A stretch of 64,000 nucleotides of DNA from Candidatus Vallotiella sp. (ex Adelges kitamiensis) (GTDB taxonomy: Bacteria > Pseudomonadota > Gammaproteobacteria > Burkholderiales > Burkholderiaceae): the NCBI RefSeq assembly GCF_020342435.1, contig NZ_CP080504.1:18309-82308 (forward strand), in the 5' to 3' direction. The translations under genes and the position numbers were made by a program. Positions 42,226-51,542 of the stretch are shown piece by piece. The notes under the pieces are model-generated. The model searched no databases and was not told where the DNA came from. It was given only the letters and a program-made list of their open reading frames with translations. Every line of letters starts with the position of its first letter. The first letter of the stretch is position 1.

Positions 42226-43652
42226 TAAAACTATGAGACTAGAAATATAGGTAGGTGAGTGCTTTAATCCAGAATAATGTTAACTTGTTAACCTATTAAT
42301 TGACACTAATAGATAATTATTTAGAGTTGAGGCATGATATGCGTCCTTTAGTACGACACTAAATTAGCTAGTACGACATAGAAAGACACTATGTCAATAT
42401 GATCTAGATTGCTAAGATCTATTTTTGGAGTAGAGTATTTTATCTTTTATCTTATTACCTACTTAGTAGTGGAGGTAGGTTTGTATATATATGGACTCAT
42501 CGCTATGTCTTGAGCATTATGTTATGTAACTCCGTAGAGCTAATAGGAGCGATATCTTTAGAGATTATCTGTATTTGATAGCTAAAAGCTAACTAAATTA
42601 AGCTATATTAATATCCTAACTAAAAATCGGTATTAAATCAGATAGGAACAGTAGTGAAGCATGTTAAGTATACACGATGCATTAATAGTATCAAACGCTA
42701 GAGTCATATGTAGCGTACGCATAAATTTCGCGCAACGTCTATTTTGATCCCTATTAAGTACAAACAAGATACAGTGTCGCGCTGTACGAATTTATGCTGC
42801 TCAACCCTGATATAGAAGAATTTTACAAGACGAGCTGTAGTCTAAGTTTGCCTATAAAACGATTTTATCCACTATAGGTGCTTGCCTGAAGACGGGATCT
42901 CCTCAGATTATATTATCTATTTGCTTAAAACTATCTTTGGTTGTCCGAAGCAACTATGTCAATATCAATGTTACATTGAGCTATTTTTTATGTTTAAAGT
43001 GATAAAAATCTGCTAGATAGCACTTGATTCAAGCTTCGTATTGATCAAATTTATATGCTTTTTTATTTAGTTTAATGCGATTGTGTTCTTTAAAAGCAAC
43101 GCGTATACATAATACGCGAGAGATGCTAATCGAAAGTATACTAGTCTAAGAAATACGACCATATTCCACTCAATCTGGCATGGAATACTAAGTCTTTGTA
43201 GGCTATTTATAGTGATACTGCTCGAATTAATCAGCTCAATCACAGCCTGTACTGAGCCAAAATTAGCTAGTTACGCCTCCTGCTAGTGTCCTCTCAATAA
43301 TTAGCGTTAAACTCAAGTACTAGCGCATTGTTATTATAGTGGTATTTTTACCTGTGTTTTATAGGGTAACGTAATCTACGTCTAGACAAGTTTATTCTTC
43401 ATCATCTATATTTTTTTATTAATTCTTCTATGAGATCTTTATGGTTCTCTCTTTATTGTTTTCTTCCAGATACCACCCTTTCTCATCACTCGGCCTATAT
43501 CTTTAGCTATAAGTGTAATCGCGTAGACTTACTAATACATTTAAATTTTTCCTAAAACTGCTAACCTTCTTTAGCCTACACTTATTTTCTTATTCTTATA
43601 AGTGCGTAACTTTCAAACGAAATTTTATATTCATGAACGATTACATTCCTAA

Positions 43653-43790
43653 TACACACGAGTAGTGGAGCGTGTTGCGCTGTTCATGGCATCAGATGTG
43701 GAATTTATCAAAAATAATGATGAAAGCATTAAGGTAACTTACACATTAAATGGTTTTACCAAGATGATGATTAGAAAATCTTCTCAATAA
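43653..43790 (+). pseudogene. Unrecognised 45-codon open frame, possible gene relic
   Basis: Between stops, this frame reads YTRVVERVALFMASDVEF and ends VTYTLNGFTKMMIRKSSQ. The composition is protein-like, unlike the surrounding sequence. It has no ATG or ribosome binding site at its beginning. I do not recognise the family. It lies 160 bp upstream of sspA. Confidence 0.3.
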
Positions 43791-43858
43791 ACTATGATGC
43801 GCTTGTTTCTTAAAAAGCTGGCCCTATGCGCCAGGAAACCTGCGTACTGATTTAAGAA

Positions 43859-43877
43859 AACACGCGATTAGCGTGTT
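43859..43877 (+). repeat. 7-bp perfect hairpin upstream of sspA
   Basis: AACACGC (43859-43865) and GCGTGTT (43871-43877) flank a 5-base loop, about 70 bp before the sspA ATG. It may be the terminator of a lost upstream gene or part of the sspA leader. Confidence 0.4.
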
Positions 43878-43947
43878 TAGACTGGATAGTAAACAAGAGC
43901 GGCGCGACTTTTTCTATCTAGTTCTTTAGTTTTTTAAGGAAAGTAAA

Positions 43948-44559
43948 ATGATGGTTTTGTATTCCGGCACTACCTGCCCATTCTCCCAGCGTTGCCGGTT
44001 AGTGCTGTTCGAAAAGGGCATGGATTTTGAGATCCGTGATGTTGATCTGTTTAAAAAACCGGCGGATATATTAGTAATGAATCCGTATGAACAGGTACCA
44101 ATTTTAGTGGAGCGCGACCTAATCCTATACGAGTCAAACATCATTAATGAGTATATCGACGAGCGCTTCCCTCATCCACAATTAATGCCTGCTGATCCAG
44201 TTCAGCGTGCCCGTGCACGCCTATTCCTTCTCAATTTTGAGAAAGAGTTATTCGTACACGTTAACGCGCTCGAGCACGAAAAAAGAAAGATAGCTGAGAA
44301 AGTATATGAACGCGCGCGCGTAAAGATTCGCGATCGGTTGACACAACTCACGCCGATTTTCGTTAAGAATAAGTATATGTTGGGAGAGGATTTCTCGATG
44401 CTCGACGTCGCGATTGCACCATTATTGTGGCGCCTAGATCATTATGGTATCGAACTATCTAAAAATGCGGCGCCACTTATGAAATATGCAGAACGCATTT
44501 TTAGCCGGCCTGCCTATATTGAAGCGTTGACGCCATCTGAAAAAATTATGCGTCGTTAA
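43948..44559 (+). CDS. sspA: Stringent starvation protein A
   Basis: SspA is a glutathione-transferase-fold protein that binds RNA polymerase and adjusts transcription in starvation. The 203 residues show the thioredoxin-like N-domain (MVLYSGTTCPFSQRCRLVLFEKGM) and the conserved NPYEQVPILVERDLILYESNIINEYIDERFP, split here by function into the PVL-type cis-proline and surface loops. AAGGAAAG precedes the ATG. It pairs with sspB downstream, as in many proteobacteria. Confidence 0.95.
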   Translation: MMVLYSGTTCPFSQRCRLVLFEKGMDFEIRDVDLFKKPADILVMNPYEQVPILVERDLILYESNIINEYIDERFPHPQLMPADPVQRARARLFLLNFEKELFVHVNALEHEKRKIAEKVYERARVKIRDRLTQLTPIFVKNKYMLGEDFSMLDVAIAPLLWRLDHYGIELSKNAAPLMKYAERIFSRPAYIEALTPSEKIMRR

Positions 44560-44642
44560 GTGACAACAGGCCCGTGTCCTTAACCGCTAATTGCAGATGT
44601 GGTGCCTGCGTGTCAGGCGCCATACACAGAGTTTCATAAAAA

Positions 44643-45221
44643 ATGCAAAATATTTCTATTAAACCCTATTTATTACGCGCACACTATGAGTGGTGTACAG
44701 ATAATGGATTTACGCCACATATCGCGGTGAAGGTTGATAATCGCACACGCGTACCTTATCAGTTCGTGCGTAACAATGAAATTGTTCTTAATATCAGCTT
44801 CAACGCGACTAGTCAGTTACAAATAAGTAATGACTTAATCGAATTCCTTACACGTTTTTCTGGTAAATCTTATAAAATTAGAGTGCCAATATCTAACATT
44901 TTAGCGATTTATGCGCGTGAGAATAGTCAGGGAATAGCATTCGAAAGATTAACAGATGAGACGATCGACGGAGCATCAGCACTTATATCCCTTATAGGGA
45001 ATAAGTTTCGTGATATAAATTCACAGGAAAAACGACGTATGCTAAATGAGCGCGCGTTTCAGCAGCCAGAGATCAGCAAACTAGGCGTAGAGACACAGTT
45101 TAATCTGCCTCACTATGCCAGTGAAATACAAGGAAAGCATATTCCAGATTTAGATAATGTAGTTGCTGCAGATAATATTCAGAATAGTAGGGAGCATAAG
45201 CACCTAAAAGTAATCAAGTGA
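44643..45221 (+). CDS. sspB: ClpXP protease specificity-enhancing factor SspB
   Basis: SspB tethers ssrA-tagged and other substrates to the ClpXP protease. The 192 residues begin with the substrate-binding domain (KPYLLRAHYEWCTDNGFTPH, then VLNISFNATSQLQI and ILAIYARENSQG). A long variable linker follows and ends in EHKHLKVIK, which corresponds to the short C-terminal motif that docks on ClpX. Both working ends are therefore present. It lies 83 bp after sspA. Confidence 0.93.
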   Translation: MQNISIKPYLLRAHYEWCTDNGFTPHIAVKVDNRTRVPYQFVRNNEIVLNISFNATSQLQISNDLIEFLTRFSGKSYKIRVPISNILAIYARENSQGIAFERLTDETIDGASALISLIGNKFRDINSQEKRRMLNERAFQQPEISKLGVETQFNLPHYASEIQGKHIPDLDNVVAADNIQNSREHKHLKVIK

Positions 45222-45263
45222 TCTTTTATCAAACACTAGTGTTGTAGTACACTTAAGCGCTAC

Positions 45264-45336
45264 GCCGGCTTAGCTCATCTGGTAGAGCAGTTGATTTGTA
45301 ATCAACAGGTAGCTGGTTCGAGTCCTGCAGCCGGCA
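45264..45336 (+). tRNA. tRNA-Thr(UGU)
   Basis: A 73-base cloverleaf can be drawn: acceptor GCCGGCT/AGCCGGC, D arm GCTC/GAGC with GG in the loop, anticodon stem GTTGA/TCAAC around TTTGTAA (anticodon TGT), and T arm with loop TTCGAGT. The T stem GCTGG/CCTGC has a T-T mismatch in the middle. CCA is not encoded; the gene is followed by CAA. A tRNA-Thr after sspB is also the Burkholderia arrangement as I recall it. Confidence 0.9.
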
Positions 45337-45688
45337 CAAATACTAGAAATAATTTCAGTAAATAAAACTTATTTGGGTACTTCACTAACACTATCTACTA
45401 CGCTTATAGGCGTAGTAAGTTGTGATGAATGTGAGGCTGGGATATCTTCTCAACTGAAAGCTACTCAGAAGACTAAAACTGTATGGCTACATGCAGCGAG
45501 ATAACACTTTATTTTCTGTGCTACACCTGGTCAGAATTGATGTTTTTCAGACACAAAATTTCGATAATCGCTGGGCTATAATTGCTTCTGAGCTAGATTA
45601 GCATCTATAACGTAGCTTCTGCTTTTCAAAAGTCCCCCTCGCTTTATGCGAAGGGGGGGTTAGTGTATTAGGACGTAGAAGAAGAAAC
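45337..45688. other. Gap after tRNA-Thr with hairpin
   Basis: No gene seen. A perfect 8-bp hairpin, TACTACGC (45396-45403) and GCGTAGTA (45410-45417), lies 60 bp after the tRNA and may end its transcript. The cspA terminator occupies the other end of the gap. Confidence 0.45.
45634..45657 (-). terminator. Intrinsic terminator of the cold-shock gene
   Basis: On the minus strand CCCCCTTCGC pairs with GCGAGGGGG around a short loop and is followed by ACTTTT. GC-rich stem plus T-run, about 30 bp after the cspA stop. One base is bulged. Confidence 0.75.
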
Positions 45689-45892
45689 TTATGCCGCCCG
45701 AATATTGGCTGCTTGCTTGCCTTTTGGGCCTGTCTTTACTTCGTACGTAACTTTTTGATTTTCTTGAAGGGTCTTGAATCCATCCATGCGAACTTCTGAG
45801 AAATGCGCAAATAGATCTTCACCACCGCCGTCTGGCGTAATAAAGCCAAAGCCTTTGGCATCGTTGAACCACTTGACGGTTCCGGTTTCCAT
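45689..45892 (-). CDS. cspA: Cold-shock protein, CspA family
   Basis: Small single-domain RNA chaperone. The start [17 protein letters not shown] gives 67 residues, the usual length; the frame continues upstream but that part is not conserved. RNA-binding motifs RNP1 (KGFGFI) and RNP2 (LFAHF) are present. TTAAGGATTT upstream on the minus strand supplies the ribosome binding site. A long 5' region is present, as is common for cold-shock genes, but no specific cold-box was identified. Confidence 0.95.
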   Translation of the reverse strand: METGTVKWFNDAKGFGFITPDGGGEDLFAHFSEVRMDGFKTLQENQKVTYEVKTGPKGKQAANIRAA

Positions 45893-46411
45893 AAAACAAA
45901 TCCTTAAAAATAAATAAGGCCTAAGGCCCAATGGCACATGAAAATCAAGGAGGGTTGAGAGGAACAACCGGAGTACCGTCTTGGGGGACTATGTACAGAT
46001 GCACAACAACCAACACTCGCCGCTTGAAATCTTGTGAGCATAATTATATTGTGAAATATCAGACCCAGCCAATGCTTTTTTTGAAAACTGCACTTTCACC
46101 GTGGGGGCACTAGATTGAGCTTTTTTTATTGTTTTCACATAGCAGTACAGATCTGCATTTAAAATTGGTCTAAACAGCACTCTCGCTCCACCGACCCCCG
46201 GCAGTTTATGCTAGCCGATTGTCGGCTGGTTAGTTCAGCGTGCAAGGGTTATTCCATATTCGTAGAATTATCCCGTGCTTTTCTGATTTATAACTAATCA
46301 GGCAGTTGAAAGGTGACACCGTTAAACTTCGCGCCAGTTACAACTGACTGACGTGCGAGGCGTATTCACGAGACGTGCCAGCCGGTGAGGGTATAGCGGC
46401 AAGGTGCGCTC
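45893..46411. other. Divergent region between cspA and the permease
   Basis: 520 bp without a gene. It must hold the leaders and promoters of both divergent genes. A short palindrome GGCC-TAA-GGCC occurs about 25 bp upstream of the cspA start. A 60-residue frame here overlaps antisense to the cspA leader and is not credible. Confidence 0.4.
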
Positions 46412-48028
46412 ATGTTCCTAGGAGATGTTGTGGATAGTTCGATCAAGCGAAATATCAGCCCATTCGCGCTGATGTTGACTGGCTTGGGCTCGATTATTGG
46501 GTCAGGCTGGCTCTTTGGGGCCTGGAAAGCGGCAAAAATTGCAGGACCTGCAGCAATTATTGCATGGGTAATTGGCGCTGTTGTGATCCTTGCGATCGCA
46601 CTAACCTATGCGGAACTCGGTGCGATGTTTCCTGAGTCGGGTGGCATGGTACGCTATGCTCGCTATTCTCATGGCTCATTGGTCGGCTTCATCAGCGCAT
46701 GGGCTAATTGGATTGCTATCGTTTCTGTGATACCGATCGAGGCAGAGGCATCCATCCAATATATGAGCTCATGGCCCTATGATTGGACTCATGCACTGTT
46801 TATACATGGTGAGCTTACTTTACCTGGGCTCCTACTATCAGCAGTGCTTGTGGTCGTATATTTCCTGTTAAACTATTGGGGTGTAAAGCTATTCGCGCAG
46901 GCGAATTCGGCAATCACGATTTTTAAGTTCTTGATTCCTGGCGTTACTATCTTAGGCTTTGTTCTAACTAGTTTTCATACTGATAATTTCTTAATCAGTG
47001 AGACTGATCAGTTTGCACCCTATGGTTGGTCGGCAGTCCTAACTGCCGTAGCTACTAGCGGTATTGTCTTTGCCTTTAATGGGTTTCAGAGCCCAGTGAA
47101 CTTAGCGGGTGAAGCGCGCAATCCGGATCGGAGTGTGCCGTTCGCTGTAGTCGGATCGATCCTAATCGCACTAGTTATCTATGTGCTTCTGCAGATCGCT
47201 TATATTGGTACTATTAATCCCGAGGATGTCATTAAGGGTTGGGACAAGTTAAATTTCAGTTCACCATTTGCTGAGCTTGCTCTTGTTTTAAACCTAAATT
47301 GGCTTGCCATGCTGCTATACGTTGATGCGTTCGTAAGTCCTAGTGGTACTGGTACAACCTATATGGCTACAACGACCCGAATGATCTATGCGATGGAGCG
47401 CAATAACACATTACCTAAGATTTTTAGTAGCGTCCATCCTCTCTATGGGGTGCCGAGACCCGCGATGTGGTTCAACTTAATCGTCTCATTTATATTCTTG
47501 TTCTTTTTTCGTGGATGGAGTTCATTAGCTGCGGTAATTTCGGTTGCTACTGTAATCTCGTACCTTACGGGGCCAATTAGTCTGATGGCGCTGCGTCGTA
47601 CTAGTGGAGATATCGCACGCCCTCTTCATATCCCTGGCATGAGCTTAATTGCACCGTTTGCATTTGTCTGCGCATCACTGATCCTATATTGGGCAAAATG
47701 GCCACTAACCGGCGAGATTATTCTGCTGATGGTCGTTGCACTGCCAGTCTTCTTCTACTACCAAGCTAAGGCGAACTGGAAGGGATTTACTAAGGATTGG
47801 CGCGCAGCCTGGTGGATGGTTATTTATTTGCCTGTAATGGGTACGATATCATACATTGGTAGTAAACCATTTGGTGGGCTCGACTATATCTCTTATGGCT
47901 GGGACATGATGGTCGTCATAGTAATTTCACTCGGATTCTATCAGTGGGGAGTGTCTAGTGGCTGGCGTACTGCATACCTAGATGAGCGAGAACAGCGAGA
48001 GAAAATCTCAGAGAACGTCGATATTTGA
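46412..48028 (+). CDS. APC-superfamily amino-acid permease
   Basis: Inner-membrane amino-acid/proton symporter or exchanger of the APC superfamily. The 538 residues hold about twelve hydrophobic segments, beginning with the family's substrate-site motif GSIIGSGWLFG in the first helix near residue 26, and GFQSPVNLAGEARNPDRSVP in the middle. Burkholderia homologues are annotated as aspartate:proton symporters; the substrate here is not proven. In a reduced genome, retention of one such permease suggests uptake or exchange of amino acids with the host. A hairpin follows the stop. Confidence 0.88.
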   Translation: MFLGDVVDSSIKRNISPFALMLTGLGSIIGSGWLFGAWKAAKIAGPAAIIAWVIGAVVILAIALTYAELGAMFPESGGMVRYARYSHGSLVGFISAWANWIAIVSVIPIEAEASIQYMSSWPYDWTHALFIHGELTLPGLLLSAVLVVVYFLLNYWGVKLFAQANSAITIFKFLIPGVTILGFVLTSFHTDNFLISETDQFAPYGWSAVLTAVATSGIVFAFNGFQSPVNLAGEARNPDRSVPFAVVGSILIALVIYVLLQIAYIGTINPEDVIKGWDKLNFSSPFAELALVLNLNWLAMLLYVDAFVSPSGTGTTYMATTTRMIYAMERNNTLPKIFSSVHPLYGVPRPAMWFNLIVSFIFLFFFRGWSSLAAVISVATVISYLTGPISLMALRRTSGDIARPLHIPGMSLIAPFAFVCASLILYWAKWPLTGEIILLMVVALPVFFYYQAKANWKGFTKDWRAAWWMVIYLPVMGTISYIGSKPFGGLDYISYGWDMMVVIVISLGFYQWGVSSGWRTAYLDEREQREKISENVDI

Positions 48029-48040
48029 TTACAGGAAGGG

Positions 48041-48069
48041 CTTCGGTATCAGCTAAATTGATACCGAAG
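48041..48069 (+). terminator. Hairpin after the permease gene
   Basis: CTTCGGTATCA (48041-48051) and TGATACCGAAG (48059-48069) form a perfect 11-bp stem with a 7-base loop, 12 bp after the stop codon. No long T-run follows. Confidence 0.6.
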
Positions 48070-48640
48070 TACGCTTACTAGCACAGGCCTAAATAATTAA
48101 CGCGATCGATAATTAGTATTACTTAAATGGGCGACTCTGATGAAATGGAGAAATAACAATCAATATATTGCTTCCTACCCTCATAAGCGAATTGTGTATC
48201 ACGTAGTAATGGCAACTATACGGTATAGTTTAACGCTTGAGCGACAATAGAACTCCTTGCAGGACGCTGTCTAACGCAGTATTGCGTATTGAGCCTATAG
48301 CAATCGTAAACAACATATTCCCTGATAATAGATAGAGAATAAATTATGGCAATAGTTGCCAACTAACAATAAATACTATACGTATACGTCATATCTTCGG
48401 TTAGCTCTCCTAGAGCTGGCGATCAGCTCAGCGCTACTTTAGTACAAAATACAAAAATAGCACACAGATATAACCAATATTGACTTCTAGTGAACCTAGA
48501 GCGAAATATGAATAGGTTATCTCTGGTAGAAAATTGATCTGCTATGAGATAGAAAAATAGCGTCTCAGTTAGCATGCATTCAACAGGAAAACAATTTTTA
48601 TTGCTACAGTAACTAATAAGAAACAAATTAAGTTTTTCTA
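48070..48640. other. Gap between permease and ubiX relic
   Basis: No recognisable coding remnant; AT-rich with stops in all frames. Confidence 0.45.
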
Positions 48641-49050
48641 TTACTCATATTTCGCACCCCTAGTCCTGTCCATACCCTTGAGTGTGCTCCCCGCTAGCCT
48701 AAACATATCTAGTGCCTGTGAACGGTATCAGCTACCAAACTCTCGTTTGTTGTGGGACGGCTGTAGAATGCTGGTACTGGTTGGAATACAATGCCACCTA
48801 TTTCTGTAAATTCTATTATGCTGCGCAGATGTACTATGTTTTTCGCGAACCATCAGAAACAGCCGACGTCGTTTCTTCACATAATGCGCTAACTGTTTGA
48901 GCACTGTACGCTTAATCCATATTAATACGTTATTGAGCTAGCTAGTGCTATAGACGATCAGATGGCCCTATAAGCCGTCATCTTACGCAATTCGCGTAAG
49001 ACAGCGACACCACAAGCGACTCCGGTAGAGTCGGTGATTGAGATAATTAG
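48641..49050 (-). pseudogene. ubiX: ubiX flavin prenyltransferase pseudogene
   Basis: UbiX makes the prenylated FMN cofactor of the decarboxylase UbiD in ubiquinone synthesis. The minus strand gives TDSTGVACGVAVLRELR, aligning with the N-terminal ITGATGAVFGVRALELLR. Then KKRRRLFLMVREKH aligns with LKERRKLVLLVRES, and GGIVFQPVPAFYSRPTTNESL with GATILPPVPAFYNRPASIDDL. The segment ALDMFRL matches the end. The middle third is deleted, and frames shift between blocks. It lies downstream of grxD, as in Burkholderia. Confidence 0.78.
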
Positions 49051-49074
49051 CCGCTGTATTGGCAGTGCATATTA

Positions 49075-49392
49075 CTACGATACTACATTTGCAAAGATCT
49101 GTTGTAATTCTCCAGAATGGTACATTTCCATCATGATATCTAAGCCCCCAATAAATTCGCCATTCACGTATAATTGTGGGATCGTAGGCCAGTTCGAAAA
49201 TACCTTAATGCCCTCCCTTATTGCTTCGTCCTCTAAAACATTAATCGTATGTACCGAATTGATACCGCATGCTTTCAAGACCTGGATAGCTTGACTGGAG
49301 AATCCACACGTCGGAAACTGTGCAGTACCTTTCATAAACAACCCTACTGGGTAATCGCTGATAATTTGTTGGATGCGATCTTGAGTATTCAT
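49075..49392 (-). CDS. grxD: Monothiol glutaredoxin Grx4 family
   Basis: Monothiol glutaredoxins of this class carry and transfer iron-sulfur clusters rather than reduce disulfides. The start MNTQDRIQQIISDYP gives 105 residues; an ATG four codons upstream is possible. The CGFS active site lies in GTAQFPTCGFSSQA near residue 28. TIPQLYVNGEFIGG, the glutathione-binding region, is intact. Its usual partner BolA is a pseudogene in this window. A small palindrome separates it from prmC. Confidence 0.95.
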   Translation of the reverse strand: MNTQDRIQQIISDYPVGLFMKGTAQFPTCGFSSQAIQVLKACGINSVHTINVLEDEAIREGIKVFSNWPTIPQLYVNGEFIGGLDIMMEMYHSGELQQIFANVVS

Positions 49393-49401
49393 AATAACCT
49401 T

Positions 49402-49418
49402 CATTTCAAATTGAAATG
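49402..49418. repeat. 8-bp palindrome between prmC and grxD
   Basis: CATTTCAA and TTGAAATG flank a single base, immediately upstream of the grxD start. A regulatory dyad or a small hairpin is possible; no T-run follows. Confidence 0.4.
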
Positions 49419-49445
49419 GATGAGATGATATCGATTTTTTCTACT

Positions 49446-50369
49446 TCAGCTGGATTGTAAACCGTTAACAGAGCCACCAGTGACACGCTCGATACCAGAT
49501 AGATCCCGTATAGAGCGTATTGAATCAAAACCATATGTATCAAGCAGTGTGCGTACCGCTTGAGCCTGGTTGTGCCCGTGTTCTATCCATATTTTGCCAC
49601 CCGGAGACAGCCATGCGGTAGATTTAGAAACGATCGAGTGAATTGCGCTAAGCCCATCTGCATGGTCGGTTAGCGCGTTTAGCGGCTCGAAACGTAAGTC
49701 GCCTTCACTGAGGTGTGGATCTAACGCAGCGATATAAGGTGGATTGCTGACGATGATATCAAAGTACACTGGAGCAGTGTGATACATTGTATTAAGCGCA
49801 TTAAACCAATCACCGTGGCACAGCATAAGACGAGGTTGTGTTAAGTTACCTGAAAAGACGAAGTTATGGTTCTTGGCCAAAGTCGGTAAAGGCAATATAA
49901 ATGCTGCATCACCAAGTAGACGATGCGCGTTACGTTGTGCAACATCTAACGCGTAAGTACAATAATCCGTAGCAACTACTCGCGCATCTGGGCGCGCATG
50001 AGCGATCGTGATTGCAATTGCTCCGCTGCCGGTGCCAAGATCAAGTATATGAGGGAGATGGATAGCCCGTATCGCATCTAGCGTACACTCGACTAGTAGC
50101 TCTGTCTCTGGGCGCGGAATTAGAACATGCGGTGTTACTTTAAAGTCTAACCCGAAAAATTCGCGAGAACCAACTAGTTGCGCAATCGGTTTTCCTGCGA
50201 CACGTTGCGCCTGCAACCCTAGAAAGCGCGACGACACGGCATCTGGCAGAAAATTATTAGCGCGCGTGATTAGAGCAGTACGAGGCCAATTTAGCACATA
50301 GGCGAGCAAAATACGAGCCTCTGGTAGAGCAAGGGGCGAGGATTGAAGCAATTGAGAAACGCATCTCAT
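49446..50369 (-). CDS. prmC: Peptide chain release factor glutamine methyltransferase
   Basis: PrmC (HemK) methylates the glutamine of the GGQ motif in release factors. The 307 residues have the SAM-binding motif DLGTGSGAIAITIA near residue 114 and the catalytic NPPY in IVSNPPYIAA. The N-terminal helical domain is present. It follows prfA, its substrate gene, by 7 bp, so they are co-transcribed. The fused name hemK reflects neighbour hemA, decayed here. Confidence 0.95.
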   Translation of the reverse strand: MRCVSQLLQSSPLALPEARILLAYVLNWPRTALITRANNFLPDAVSSRFLGLQAQRVAGKPIAQLVGSREFFGLDFKVTPHVLIPRPETELLVECTLDAIRAIHLPHILDLGTGSGAIAITIAHARPDARVVATDYCTYALDVAQRNAHRLLGDAAFILPLPTLAKNHNFVFSGNLTQPRLMLCHGDWFNALNTMYHTAPVYFDIIVSNPPYIAALDPHLSEGDLRFEPLNALTDHADGLSAIHSIVSKSTAWLSPGGKIWIEHGHNQAQAVRTLLDTYGFDSIRSIRDLSGIERVTGGSVNGLQSS

Positions 50370-50376
50370 AATGCGG

Positions 50377-51459
50377 TTAATTAGTATCGTCTATTACAGA
50401 AAGCAGCTCTGCCTGATGTTCAGAGATGAGTGCATCAATGAGTGCATCTAAATCACCATCCATGATTTGGTCTAGCTTATACAGCGTCAGATTGATTCGA
50501 TGATCGGTTAATCGACCTCGTGGAAAGTTATAAGTCCGAATGCGCGCAGATCGGTCGCCTGAGCCTACGAGGCTTTTCCGAGTAGCGGCTTCCTTTGAAT
50601 GTTGTTCCTGATATTTTTTATCTTTAATACGAGCTGCCAGCACTTTCAGCGCGCGGTCCTTATTTTTGTGTTGTGAGCGATCGTCTTGACATTCCACTAC
50701 AATTCCGCTTGGAATATGTGTGACACGTACTGCTGAGTCAGTCTTATTGATATGCTGGCCGCCAGCACCAGACGCTCGAAATGTATCAATCCGAAGATCA
50801 GCGGGATTAAGCTCGATCTCAGTGACCTCGTCCGCTTCTGGCATCACAGCGATTGTACAAGCTGAGGTGTGGATACGCCCTTGCGTTTCGGTAGCTGGCA
50901 CCCGCTGCACGCGATGCCCTCCTGATTCGAACTTGAGCCGTGAATAGACACCCTGACCAATAATACGCACAATTACTTCCTTATAGCCTCCTAGGTCCGA
51001 CAAACTTTCTGATATCATTTCAACCTGCCAGCGATGACGTTCTGCATAGCGCAGGTACATGCGCAGAAGATCACCAGAAAAAAGTGCGCTTTCTTCGCCG
51101 CCAGTAGCTGCGCGGATTTCCAGGAAGATATTGCGCTCATCGTTTGGATTCTTGGGCAGAAGGATTTTCTGTAAGTTGTGTTCTAGTTGCTCTATTCGAT
51201 TGCGTGCTACACTCAGTTCATCTTCTGCAAAATCCCGCATCGATGGATCAGTTAATAATTCCAGGGCGGTTGCTTCGTCGTTGCAAGCAGATTTCCATTG
51301 CGCATATTGCTCAACTACTAGCGCGAGTTCAGCATGCTCACGGGCTAGTTTGTAATATTGCCCGAGATCAGACGAGATATCTTCACGTGAGAGCAGTTTA
51401 TTCCATTCTGGCAGCCGTTGAGTTAGCCGCTCTAACTTGCTTTGCATACTTGGTTTCAT
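50377..51459 (-). CDS. prfA: Peptide chain release factor 1
   Basis: RF1 terminates translation at UAG and UAA. I start at [19 protein letters not shown] (360 residues), matching the family; the frame opens 13 codons upstream. The codon-reading tripeptide PAT lies in [12 protein letters not shown] and the catalytic GGQ in [13 protein letters not shown]. Both are intact. It forms an operon with prmC. In Burkholderia hemA lies directly upstream; here that gene is a relic. Confidence 0.96.
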   Translation of the reverse strand: MKPSMQSKLERLTQRLPEWNKLLSREDISSDLGQYYKLAREHAELALVVEQYAQWKSACNDEATALELLTDPSMRDFAEDELSVARNRIEQLEHNLQKILLPKNPNDERNIFLEIRAATGGEESALFSGDLLRMYLRYAERHRWQVEMISESLSDLGGYKEVIVRIIGQGVYSRLKFESGGHRVQRVPATETQGRIHTSACTIAVMPEADEVTEIELNPADLRIDTFRASGAGGQHINKTDSAVRVTHIPSGIVVECQDDRSQHKNKDRALKVLAARIKDKKYQEQHSKEAATRKSLVGSGDRSARIRTYNFPRGRLTDHRINLTLYKLDQIMDGDLDALIDALISEHQAELLSVIDDTN

Positions 51460-51542
51460 TAGCACATCTGGAAAGGGTACAAATAGGATCGTATTCAATA
51501 GAATAATAAAGTGCGCTCGTTATCATGAAAGCTTAGGGAGCG

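Larger units (their letters stand above)
41987..43947. other. Largest gene-free region, between the degQ relic and sspA
   Basis: About 2 kb with stops in all frames. By synteny with Burkholderia the cytochrome bc1 genes petABC should lie here, but I recognised none of their motifs. Two perfect inverted repeats and one unrecognised open frame are listed separately. Confidence 0.5.

Noticed and set aside
48712..48900. 62-residue + strand frame rich in tyrosine and cysteine
   Set aside because: It is antisense to the ubiX relic; the coding signal is on the minus strand.
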